This document shows positions 8,533 through 16,000 of a DNA stretch of 64,000 nucleotides, piece after piece (position 1 is the first letter of the stretch; every line of letters starts with the position of its first letter). Location: assembly GCF_014694455.1 (NCBI RefSeq), contig NZ_JAAUWT010000023.1, positions 1 to 64,000 of the forward strand. Reading direction: 5' to 3'. Below the pieces are notes generated by a model. That model did no database searches. It had not been told where the DNA came from and worked only from the letters and a program-made list of their open reading frames with translations. Source of the stretch: Vibrio sp. S9_S30. GTDB lineage: Bacteria > Pseudomonadota > Gammaproteobacteria > Enterobacterales > Vibrionaceae. The position numbers and the translations under genes are program-made.

Positions 8533-10065
8533 ATGACTGATGCTGTTCAAAACGAAACGCAACTAGAAGCCCATTCGCAAGAAGAGAATAAGCTGATTGC
8601 AGAGCGTCGTGCGAAACTGGATGAAATTCGCAAGACTTGCAACGCCAACGGTCACCCAAACGACTTCCGTCGTGACAGCTTGGCTGGCGACCTTCAGAAA
8701 GCGTTCGGTGAAAAGAGCAAAGAAGAACTGGAAGAGTTGAATCATGTAGTGGCGATCGCGGGTCGCATTATGGCAAAACGAGGTCCTTTCCTCGTGATTC
8801 AGGAAACCTCTGGTCGTATCCAAGCTTACGCAGCGAAAGACGTTCAAAAAGAATTGAAAGCGAAATACCAAGGGCTAGACATTGGTGACATCGTTGGCGT
8901 GAAAGGGGCATTGCACAAATCGGGCAAAGGTGACCTTTACGTGAATATGGAAGAATATGATTTGCTGACCAAAGCACTGCGTCCTCTTCCAGAGAAGTTT
9001 CATGGTCTGACTGATCAGGAAATGCGTTACCGTCAGCGTTACGTCGATCTCATCGTAAACGAAGATTCTCGCCAAGCGTTTATCATTCGTTCTAAGTTGG
9101 TGTCCTCTATCCGTAACTTCATGAGCGGTAAAGGCTACCTGGAAGTTGAAACGCCAATGATGCACGTGATCCCTGGCGGTGCTACGGCTCGACCGTTCAT
9201 TACTCATCACAACGCGCTAGACATTGACATGTACTTGCGTGTTGCACCAGAGCTTTACCTAAAACGTTTGGTTGTTGGTGGGTTTGATCGCGTATTCGAA
9301 ATCAACCGTAACTTCCGTAACGAAGGGCTATCGCCTCGTCACAACCCAGAATTCACCATGATGGAATTCTACCAAGCGTACTCTGACTACAAAGATTTAA
9401 TGGACCTAACGGAAGAGATGTTAAGCACGGTTGCGATGGACGTTCTTGGTTCGACTTCTATGCCTTACGGCGATGAAACGGTAGAGTTTGGTGGTCAGTA
9501 TGCTCGTATGAGCATGTTTGAGGCGATCAAGCACTACAACCCAGAGCATACAGACATCCAAGCGCTGACTGAAGAAGACCTTCAAAATCGTGAAAAAATG
9601 GTTGCGATTGCGAAATCGGTTCACGTTGAAGTGGAAACATTTTGGACTTGTGGGCAGTTGCTTGAGGAAATTTTTGGTGAGACGGCAGAGCCTCAACTTA
9701 TCCAGCCAACATTCATTACGGGTTACCCAGCGGACATTTCTCCATTAGCTCGTCGTAGCGATGACAACCCATTCTTCACCGATCGCTTTGAGTTCTTCAT
9801 TGGTGGGCGTGAAGTGGCGAATGGTTTCTCAGAATTGAATGATGCAGAAGATCAAGATGCTCGCTTTAAAGCGCAAGTTGACGCGAAAGATGCAGGTGAT
9901 GATGAGGCCATGTATTACGATGCGGATTATATTACGGCACTTGAACACGGTTTGCCGCCAACGGCTGGTCAAGGAATTGGTATAGATCGATTGGCGATGT
10001 TATTCACAAATACGCATACCATTCGCGATGTAATTTTATTCCCAGCGATGCGACCTCAGCAGTAA
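8533..10065 (+). CDS. lysS: Lysyl-tRNA synthetase, class II
   Basis: 510-aa enzyme charging tRNA-Lys. The N-terminal OB-fold anticodon domain (about 60-150) is followed by the class II core: motif 1 near MSGKGYLEVETPMMHV, motif 2 FEINRNFRNEGLSPRHNPEF, motif 3 GIGIDRLAMLFTN near the C-terminus. Length equals E. coli LysS (505) plus a short N-terminal extension. Last gene of the xerD-lysS group, closed by a terminator. Confidence 0.97.
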   Translation: MTDAVQNETQLEAHSQEENKLIAERRAKLDEIRKTCNANGHPNDFRRDSLAGDLQKAFGEKSKEELEELNHVVAIAGRIMAKRGPFLVIQETSGRIQAYAAKDVQKELKAKYQGLDIGDIVGVKGALHKSGKGDLYVNMEEYDLLTKALRPLPEKFHGLTDQEMRYRQRYVDLIVNEDSRQAFIIRSKLVSSIRNFMSGKGYLEVETPMMHVIPGGATARPFITHHNALDIDMYLRVAPELYLKRLVVGGFDRVFEINRNFRNEGLSPRHNPEFTMMEFYQAYSDYKDLMDLTEEMLSTVAMDVLGSTSMPYGDETVEFGGQYARMSMFEAIKHYNPEHTDIQALTEEDLQNREKMVAIAKSVHVEVETFWTCGQLLEEIFGETAEPQLIQPTFITGYPADISPLARRSDDNPFFTDRFEFFIGGREVANGFSELNDAEDQDARFKAQVDAKDAGDDEAMYYDADYITALEHGLPPTAGQGIGIDRLAMLFTNTHTIRDVILFPAMRPQQ

Positions 10066-10086
10066 AAATATTTATGTCTCAAAATT

Positions 10087-10111
10087 AAAGCCACCTTCGG
10101 GTGGCTTTTTT
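10087..10111 (+). terminator. Terminator of lysS
   Basis: AAAGCCACC, loop TTCG, GGTGGCTTTTTT: a textbook intrinsic terminator. Confidence 0.95.
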
Positions 10112-10374
10112 GAACTTAATTCGGACGTTGAAATTTTATAAATATGTGATTTTGCTCTGCAAAATGATAGATCTTTTCACTTTATCTCCATGTGTCTCAC
10201 TATTGACAACAGTTATTGGTTAGTCTGTTCCTGCTTGACTGTTTAATAAATTGTACTATGTCTTAAGCATGAGACGTTTTATTGTCGCAAGATTAATTCA
10301 TATGTAAATCGTCAAGCACCTTAAAACCACGATGAAGATCGTAACAACAATATAGATTGATTAAGGAAGTATTA
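10112..10374 (+). other. vpsR upstream region
   Basis: AT-rich gap between the lysS terminator and vpsR. It must hold the vpsR promoter; candidate elements are visible but none stands out enough to assign. AAGGAAG at 10363-10369 is the ribosome site for ATG 10375. Confidence 0.4.
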
Positions 10375-11712
10375 ATGGGTACTCAATTCCGAATGGATTC
10401 TGTACCGGGTTCACTTGTTGTTGTTGGAGGCACATACGAACCTTGGCTTGCAGTATTAGAGCAGGTAGGTTGGCGTTGCCAGCGATGTGATGACCTTCGT
10501 GAAGCACAGACATTGTTCTCAGAGATTGGTCCTTGCATTGGGATTGTTGATTTAAGCCAGGATGAGTTCAGTCTCAACGGTCTGGCAAATTTAGTCAGCA
10601 GCCACAAGCAGGTTCGTTGGCTGGCATTTATCAGGGAGTCTCAGTTGAGCTCTGATACCATATGTCAGTTCATAGTAAACTTTTGTATTGATTTTTTTAC
10701 TGCGCCCATACCAGACGCACAACTTCTCAATACAATTGGCCACCAACTTGGAATGCTGAAACTGGAGAAGAAAGTTTGGCCTAGCTACGGTCAGACAAGT
10801 GATATGGGTATGATTGGGGAGTCAATGCCTATAAAACGTCTGCGAGATCAGGTTCGAAGAATCGGACCGACCGATGTCAGCATTTTGATTTTTGGGGAAT
10901 CAGGATCGGGTAAAGAAAAAGTCGCTCAAGCGATACATACCACATCGGCACGCTCTAAAGGTCCATTTTTTAGTGTGAACTGCGGAGCGATATCAGAGCA
11001 GAGAATGGAGGTGGACATCTTCGGTGTAGACAGAGGCGACGACTGGGGAGAAGCGTCACTGTTGGAACAAGCCGATGGTGGTACCATTTTATTCAACGAC
11101 ATTTTGAATATGCCATTATCTCAACAACAGCATTTGCTGTTCTATTTACAGGAAGGAAAAGTCGAAACAAAAGAAGGGGCGAAAGAAGTGGATGTCAGAA
11201 TTTTGGTTGCTAACCATTCTGATATGGAAAAAGCCCTGTTAGATGATGACTTCAACGAAGAACTTTATCATCGCCTTAATGTGTTAAGAATTAATGTTCC
11301 TAGCTTGAAGGAGCGCTCAGGTGACATAGCTGTACTGGCAAATCACTATTTGAACGTTTACTCTCGTGAGTACAACGCGCAAGCGAGAAGCTTCTCTGAC
11401 CAAGCGTTAAGAGCATTGACTCAACACCATTGGCCTGGAAATGTTCGAGAGTTAATGAATCAAATCAAACGTGTTGTATTGATGTCAGATTCAGTTGTTA
11501 TTGAAGAATCTCAATTGGATTTACCAAAACGTGCCGATAACCAGAGAAGTTTACGAAGTATTCGTGAACGTTCAGAACGCGATGCTCTAGTGCTTGTATT
11601 GGAATCGCATGATGGTCAAGTGACTCCAGCGGCGAAAGAGCTGGGTGTTTCTCGTGCTACCATGTATCGCCTGCTGAATAAGCACAATCTGATATCGGAA
11701 ACCAGAGCATAG
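10375..11712 (+). CDS. vpsR: Biofilm transcription regulator VpsR
   Basis: 445-aa member of the NtrC-like family that in V. cholerae activates exopolysaccharide genes and binds c-di-GMP. Order: receiver-like domain 1-125 with Asp59 in GIVDLSQDE at exactly the position of the V. cholerae phospho-site; AAA+ domain about 145-375 with Walker A GESGSGKE; Fis-type helix-turn-helix at the C-terminus (AAKELGVSRATMYRLLNKH). The segment where sigma54 activators carry GAFTGA reads GVDRGDDWGEAS, and the Walker B is ILFND, so sigma54 contact is not expected; V. cholerae VpsR works with sigma70. ATG 10375 is chosen over the upstream TTG because AAGGAAG sits 5 bases before it. Confidence 0.93.
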   Translation: MGTQFRMDSVPGSLVVVGGTYEPWLAVLEQVGWRCQRCDDLREAQTLFSEIGPCIGIVDLSQDEFSLNGLANLVSSHKQVRWLAFIRESQLSSDTICQFIVNFCIDFFTAPIPDAQLLNTIGHQLGMLKLEKKVWPSYGQTSDMGMIGESMPIKRLRDQVRRIGPTDVSILIFGESGSGKEKVAQAIHTTSARSKGPFFSVNCGAISEQRMEVDIFGVDRGDDWGEASLLEQADGGTILFNDILNMPLSQQQHLLFYLQEGKVETKEGAKEVDVRILVANHSDMEKALLDDDFNEELYHRLNVLRINVPSLKERSGDIAVLANHYLNVYSREYNAQARSFSDQALRALTQHHWPGNVRELMNQIKRVVLMSDSVVIEESQLDLPKRADNQRSLRSIRERSERDALVLVLESHDGQVTPAAKELGVSRATMYRLLNKHNLISETRA

Positions 11713-11744
11713 TGCTTGACATTGATTCAGTATGATTGCTTTAC

Positions 11745-11776
11745 AAAACGCTCACTTTTAAGTGAGCGTTTTTTTT
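11745..11776 (+). terminator. Terminator of vpsR
   Basis: AAAACGCTCACT, loop TTTA, AGTGAGCGTTTT followed by more T residues. Confidence 0.95.
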
Positions 11777-12092
11777 ATTTGGTCATTAAAGACTGATGTA
11801 TCGTAGAAATTGGAAGAGTAACAGAAGAGCAGAATCAGAAAGTGGCAGTCTGTACATGGACTGTCTTTGAGTGAAGTATCATATGAATTTTTGTTCTGAG
11901 ATATAACTTAGGATATGCAATATATTCTGCTAATGACACTGTGACTGAGTTGCATACAGATAAATTGGCTTTTTTTATAAATTGCGTGAATATGCGCTTG
12001 AAATATATCCTCTTGGGGTTAGAATTTAATCGTGACAGTAAGTCACCATTAATCATTTCATTCTTGGATTAGTTAACGAAAGGAGGCACAAA
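11777..12092. other. Non-coding gap after vpsR
   Basis: I see no convincing gene. A small hairpin CAGTC (11846-11850) / GACTG (11859-11863) is present. It presumably contains the promoter for the short ORF and leader that follow. Confidence 0.4.
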
Positions 12093-12191
12093 ATGTTGAA
12101 TATATTTACTACACAACATGATTGTGTCGCCAATGATCTAGGTTTTGCCATGGATGCCCGTGGCACCTCTACACCTAAAAACGTTAATTGA
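12093..12191 (+). CDS. 32-codon ORF, candidate leader peptide or microprotein
   Basis: ATG 12093 to TGA 12189-12191 encodes 32 aa beginning MLNIFTTQHDCVAND and ending GTSTPKNVN. It has a very strong ribosome site, AGGAGG, six bases before the ATG, which is the best reason to believe it is translated. It ends 15 bases before two GGA-loop hairpins and 114 bases before the next gene on the same strand. It could be an upstream regulatory ORF or a small protein. I do not recognise the sequence and assign no function. Confidence 0.55.
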   Translation: MLNIFTTQHDCVANDLGFAMDARGTSTPKNVN

Positions 12192-12205
12192 TCCGTGACC
12201 ATTTG

Positions 12206-12237
12206 GGCCGCGGATAAGCGGTCTGACTGGGACAGTC
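12206..12237 (+). promoter_or_regulatory. Two adjacent hairpins with GGA in their loops
   Basis: Hairpin 1: CCGC (12208-12211), loop GGATAA, GCGG (12218-12221), extendable by a G-U and a G-C pair. Hairpin 2: GACTG (12225-12229), loop GGA, CAGTC (12233-12237). GGA exposed in a loop is the CsrA/RsmA recognition pattern, and a third GGA lies in the ribosome site TGGAG at about 12292-12296 of the next gene. CsrA binding is an inference. Confidence 0.5.
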
Positions 12238-12305
12238 TACAAATTTTTTAATCCTATTTTTGACCGCTTTTTCCAGCCTATATTTATTTTCTGGAGAAAA
12301 AAGTT

Positions 12306-12557
12306 ATGCGTCATTCTATTTACATCCAACTGGCCACATTCTTGGTAAAAGCCGATATTAACCGTGAAGTCCGTGCTTGGAAACGCAGAGTGAAAAGAGC
12401 TCAGTACAATATTCCATGGCACAACGCACATTTGCTTCAAGATATTGGTCTTGACTCGGAAGGCAATCCAATTGGTGTGAATGAGCAACCGTCAGCTACC
12501 GCAGAGCGCCGTGTTCGTCATCTTCGCCGATTATTACGAACGCGAATTCCAACGTAG
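12306..12557 (+). CDS. Small DUF1127-like protein
   Basis: 83-aa, highly basic protein. The central segment HLLQDIGLDSEGNPIG resembles the C-terminal core of DUF1127 proteins (LLxDIGL), small basic proteins linked in other bacteria to stress, phosphate or carbon metabolism and sometimes RNA binding. The N-terminus is not a signal peptide; an Arg-rich tail (RRVRHLRRLLRTR) follows. GGAG lies 9 bases upstream of ATG 12306. It shares the leader described just upstream and ends at a terminator. Specific function unknown. Confidence 0.75.
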   Translation: MRHSIYIQLATFLVKADINREVRAWKRRVKRAQYNIPWHNAHLLQDIGLDSEGNPIGVNEQPSATAERRVRHLRRLLRTRIPT

Positions 12558-12558
12558 C

Positions 12559-12626
12559 AAAAGGGGCTAAGCATTTACCCATTTAGTACTTACTCATTTA
12601 GTACTGATGGCGCTTAGCCCCTAAAA
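12559..12626. terminator. Bidirectional terminator with an enlarged loop
   Basis: AAAAGGGGCTAAGC (12559-12572) pairs with GCTTAGCCCCTAAAA (12612-12626); it serves convergent genes. The roughly 39-base loop contains CATTTAGTACT twice (12580-12590 and 12595-12605), a 15-bp-period duplication. Confidence 0.75.
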
Positions 12627-12644
12627 CCGACATATTCCTGTTAA

Positions 12645-13685
12645 TCAGGGGCAAGGGTTGGAGTATTGCACTCCAATCTCTTGCAAAGATGAAAGCAACT
12701 CTTCTGACAGATTCACTTCTAAGCTATCAATATTACTTTTCAATTGCTCCATCGTGGTTGCACCAATGATGTTAGACGCAACGAATGGACGCTGATTGAC
12801 AAAGGCCAACGCCATTTGAGCAGGGTCTAATCCATGCTCTTGCGCTAATTTTACGTAGGCTTCCGTGGCTTTCACACCATTTGGTGTAAAGTAGCGAGCG
12901 AAACGTTCATAAAGTGTGCAGCGCGCGCCTTCAGGTTTTGCATTGTTAAGGTACTTTCCGCTTAACGTACCAAACGCAAGAGGTGAGTATGCAAGTAATT
13001 TGACTCCCTCATTGTGAGCGATTTCAGAGAGCCCTACTTCAAAAGTACGATTCAATAAGTTGTACGGGTTTTGAATTGTGATGGCTCTTGGTAAGTCGTG
13101 TTTTTCAGCCAATCTTAGATAACTCATTACCCCCCAAGGTGTTTCATTGGATAGCCCTATGTAACGAACCTTACCTTGTTTGACCACATCAGCAAGGGCT
13201 TCTAAGGTCTCAAGAATGGGGGTATCGTTTTGATCATCGGGGTAGGGGTAGTTCAGTTGCCCAAAGCAGTTAGTTTGTCGTTGTGGCCAATGGATCTGAT
13301 AGAGATCGACGTATTCGGTTTTCAGGCGAGTTAGGCTCTCATCGATAGCAAGGTGGATATTGCGCCAGTCGAGTGCCATTGCATCACGGATGTAAGGGAC
13401 GCCACGTGGACCCGAAACTTTGGTAGCGAGCACCACTTTTTCTCGCTTGCCCGATTTTTTGATCCAATTGCCTATGTATTCTTCTGTTCTACCTTGAGTG
13501 TCAGCGCTAGGAGGAACGGGGTACATTTCCGCGGTATCGATAAAGTTAATGCCTCTTTCTAAGGCATAGTCAAGTTGGGAAAAAGCCTCTGATTCCGTGT
13601 TTTGCTCACCGAATGTCATGGTACCTAAACACAACGGACTGATCTCAAGAGTTGAATGCGGTAACTTATTTAATTGCATATACAT
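12645..13685 (-). CDS. tas: Aldo/keto reductase, Tas-like
   Basis: 346-aa NADP-dependent oxidoreductase with a TIM-barrel fold. Catalytic tetrad candidates: Asp and Tyr in FIDTAEMYPVPP (near 50-60), Lys in VVLATKVSGPRG (near 85), His in YQIHWPQR (near 130). The NADP-binding C-terminal loop is present (IGATTMEQLKSNIDSL). E. coli Tas is the closest named relative I recognise; the physiological substrate is not known. In Vibrio and E. coli it lies close to mutH. Confidence 0.85.
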   Translation of the reverse strand: MYMQLNKLPHSTLEISPLCLGTMTFGEQNTESEAFSQLDYALERGINFIDTAEMYPVPPSADTQGRTEEYIGNWIKKSGKREKVVLATKVSGPRGVPYIRDAMALDWRNIHLAIDESLTRLKTEYVDLYQIHWPQRQTNCFGQLNYPYPDDQNDTPILETLEALADVVKQGKVRYIGLSNETPWGVMSYLRLAEKHDLPRAITIQNPYNLLNRTFEVGLSEIAHNEGVKLLAYSPLAFGTLSGKYLNNAKPEGARCTLYERFARYFTPNGVKATEAYVKLAQEHGLDPAQMALAFVNQRPFVASNIIGATTMEQLKSNIDSLEVNLSEELLSSLQEIGVQYSNPCP

Positions 13686-13834
13686 TCCTCATTTTTTCTT
13701 CACTATAAACTGATTGTTATGGATGCGGTCAAGTAAAAAATGTTAATGATTTGTTCAACATTAAGTCGATTTTGTCTATGCTTTAAAGATGACCAGTAAA
13801 GAGTGCATAGTTATTTGATGATCCAGGGAGGAGA

Positions 13835-14143
13835 ATGATGCAAAGAGAACAGCTCAATCATTGGCTACATGCAAAGCATATCGAGCAGGGAAAAGAGCCA
13901 AAAATCTATGTGATTAGCTGTGCAAATCTATCCAGTTATTTGTTGGCGGTAGAATATAAGCACAAGTTAGAACCTATTCGAGGCAAGGGAGAGCCATTGC
14001 ATTACGATTCATTGGAGTTGGTGAAAGATGCATTACATAAAATGGGGGTTCATACCGCTTATTTAAGGCTACACAATGTTTATGATGAATGTGGAGAGAG
14101 CGGAGTAGCACTTTATCACGACATTGAGATGTCGATTCACTAG
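13835..14143 (+). CDS. Conserved hypothetical protein (DUF6482-like)
   Basis: 102 aa, soluble, no signal peptide. The pattern VISCANLSSYLLAVEYKHKLEPI followed by DSLELVKDALHKMGV and a C-terminal acidic stretch resembles a small gamma-proteobacterial family of unknown function (I believe DUF6482). GGGAGGAG directly precedes two consecutive ATGs (13835, 13838); either may be used. Divergent from tas, convergent with mutH. No function assigned. Confidence 0.7.
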   Translation: MMQREQLNHWLHAKHIEQGKEPKIYVISCANLSSYLLAVEYKHKLEPIRGKGEPLHYDSLELVKDALHKMGVHTAYLRLHNVYDECGESGVALYHDIEMSIH

Positions 14144-14176
14144 AGCGTAGAGCGGTGAGTTGAAATCGAGAAAGGG

Positions 14177-14845
14177 TTATGGATCAAAAAACTGTTCTAA
14201 GATCCTTTGAGTGAACCCTTTTTTTAAATAGAAACCTCTTGGAAGTGTCATGATTGGCGTACCATTTGCCCCATAAGCTTCCGTGAGTGCTCTGCTGTTC
14301 GCGGCTTTTGGGCGGAGCTGTAGAGCTGTTCCATGCCGAGCGGTGATTTGTTCGACTTGCCCTAGGACGATGTACTCCATCAACTCTTCCCAATCTTGTT
14401 TTAGGATCTGAGTTTCTTTTTCATTCGGCGACCATAAAACAGGAAAGCCCACTTTACGTTTGGCGACAGGCAACGCTCTTTCACCTTCAACAGGAACCCA
14501 GAGCACACTGGATAGTTTTTGCCGTATATGGCTATTTTCCCAAGTAAGACCCTGTACACCAATTAAGGGGGCAACCGCAACAAAAGTGGTTTCTAGGGGG
14601 GTACCTTTATGGCTAATGGGGATGCTTTTGAGCTCGATCCCAAGATCAACAAAGTCTTGCTGTGGCTTGCTACCCGCGCTTGCACCTAGGTGCCACTCAA
14701 GCAGTTGACCAACCCAACCTTTATCCCTTTTCAAATTATCAGGGACAGGGACTCCAGCTTCCTCAGCTAGCTCGCTTAGCGTATAGCCTGCAATGCTAAT
14801 AGCACGAGTGTGAAGTTCTTGCTCAGACGTAGGTGTGGGTTTCAT
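14177..14845 (-). CDS. mutH: DNA mismatch repair endonuclease MutH
   Basis: 222-aa nuclease that nicks the unmethylated strand at hemimethylated GATC after MutS/MutL activation. All catalytic residues align with E. coli MutH at a constant offset of six: Glu50, Asp64, Glu71 and Lys73 (segment DFVDLGIELKSIP). Its presence implies a Dam-directed repair system. Starts at ATG 14845. The upstream 630 bp gap is shared with divergent rppH, the arrangement also seen in E. coli. Confidence 0.95.
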   Translation of the reverse strand: MKPTPTSEQELHTRAISIAGYTLSELAEEAGVPVPDNLKRDKGWVGQLLEWHLGASAGSKPQQDFVDLGIELKSIPISHKGTPLETTFVAVAPLIGVQGLTWENSHIRQKLSSVLWVPVEGERALPVAKRKVGFPVLWSPNEKETQILKQDWEELMEYIVLGQVEQITARHGTALQLRPKAANSRALTEAYGANGTPIMTLPRGFYLKKGFTQRILEQFFDP

Positions 14846-15477
14846 GGAATATTGAATACAGCAATAAAAGACTCACTTTAGCATAACTATGGAACGATTA
14901 ACTGACCATAAAAATGGGATCTGACATTTTTGTAAGTGAAGTCAAAGATCTTTTCCCAACTTATCCACAGCTCGTGGGTTCAGGCTCATGCAAACAAAAG
15001 AGCTGGATCTATAATCAGGGTTTTATTGGTCGTTTTTCTGCCTAAATTTTAACTTTGAGCTAAAGTTTAATCACTTTGTGTGGGTAAAGAAATCTATGGT
15101 TGATCTTTGACCGATCTGAGCAGGGGATAGGATATCGCTGGATAAATAAGTTGAAAATCAAAGATGAAATATCATTATGTAGTTGTATTTTAAGGCTTAT
15201 TGTTTTTTTTCTTCATTCCTGGGTAGGGTGGTTTGGAAGATCTTGGATCGTACTCAATGTCTTGTAATCGGTTTCTTCACACACTTATTCACAGAAAAGG
15301 TGAATAAATGTGGGACTGGTCTCATTCTTGTGTTGATAACTTATGCTTCGGTGAAAACTTATCCAGTGAGGTCCCTGTTGGGCAGAAAAAAACGTATTAT
15401 GCGACATGTAAGTTTGCCCCTGTTGGGGATATGTGGAAAAATCACACTTAACAGAGATTTATATTAGAGGTTAGCCA
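14846..15477. promoter_or_regulatory. mutH-rppH gap with a cluster of DnaA-box-like sequences
   Basis: Six 9-mers close to the DnaA consensus: TTATCCACA (14961-14969, +, perfect), TTACCCACA (15079-15087, -), TTATTCACA (15285-15293, +, consensus), TTATTCACC (15299-15307, -), TTATCAACA (15331-15339, -) and TTTTCCACA (15432-15440, -, fits TTWTNCACA). The third and fourth form a perfect inverted repeat TTATTCAC/GTGAATAA. Three consensus matches in about 500 bp is far above chance. Divergent promoters for mutH and rppH must also lie here. An open frame at 15183-15467 lacks a plausible start. Confidence 0.5.
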
Positions 15478-15996
15478 GTGATCGATGGCGATGGTTACCG
15501 CTTAAATGTGGGGATTGTGATTTGTAACAACCATGGTCAGGTATTCTGGGCGAAACGATACGGACAGCATTCATGGCAATTTCCTCAGGGAGGAATTGAT
15601 GATGGCGAAACACCAGAAGAAGCAATGTTTCGTGAGCTGTACGAAGAAGTGGGTTTAACTCAAAAAGACGTTAAAGTCGTCGCGACCTGTCGTCATTGGC
15701 TACGCTATAAGCTACCCAAACGATTGGTCCGATGGGATTCAAAACCCGTTTGTATCGGACAAAAACAGAAATGGTTCTTGCTACGATTAGACTGTGATGA
15801 GTCTAGAATCAACATGCAGCGTGGCAGTACCCCTGAATTTGATGGTTGGAGATGGGTAAGTTATTGGTACCCCGTAAGACAGGTAGTGTCGTTTAAGCGC
15901 GATGTTTATCGACGTGCGATGAAAGAGTTTGCTACGCTAGCAATGCCGTTCAGAGAACGAAAAGTAAAAGGTAAGCGAAAGAATCGGAGAGGATAA
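15478..15996 (+). CDS. rppH: RNA pyrophosphohydrolase RppH
   Basis: 172-aa Nudix hydrolase that removes pyrophosphate from mRNA 5' ends and triggers RNase E decay. The Nudix box GGIDDGETPEEAMFRELYEE followed by VGL is at residues 38-60. The N-terminus (MIDGDGYRLNVGIVICNN) aligns with E. coli RppH, which fixes the GTG start at 15478 with AGAGG upstream. The C-terminal tail is rich in Lys/Arg. Four bases separate it from ptsP, the same pairing as in E. coli. Confidence 0.95.
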   Translation: MIDGDGYRLNVGIVICNNHGQVFWAKRYGQHSWQFPQGGIDDGETPEEAMFRELYEEVGLTQKDVKVVATCRHWLRYKLPKRLVRWDSKPVCIGQKQKWFLLRLDCDESRINMQRGSTPEFDGWRWVSYWYPVRQVVSFKRDVYRRAMKEFATLAMPFRERKVKGKRKNRRG

Positions 15997-16000
15997 CTAA

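Noticed and set aside
11835..12056. 73-codon minus-strand ORF after vpsR
   Set aside because: No ribosome site, no recognisable family, low-complexity AT-rich context.
15183..15467. 94-codon open frame between mutH and rppH
   Set aside because: TTG start, no ribosome site, irregular composition, and it overlaps the DnaA-box-like cluster and the region that must hold the rppH promoter.
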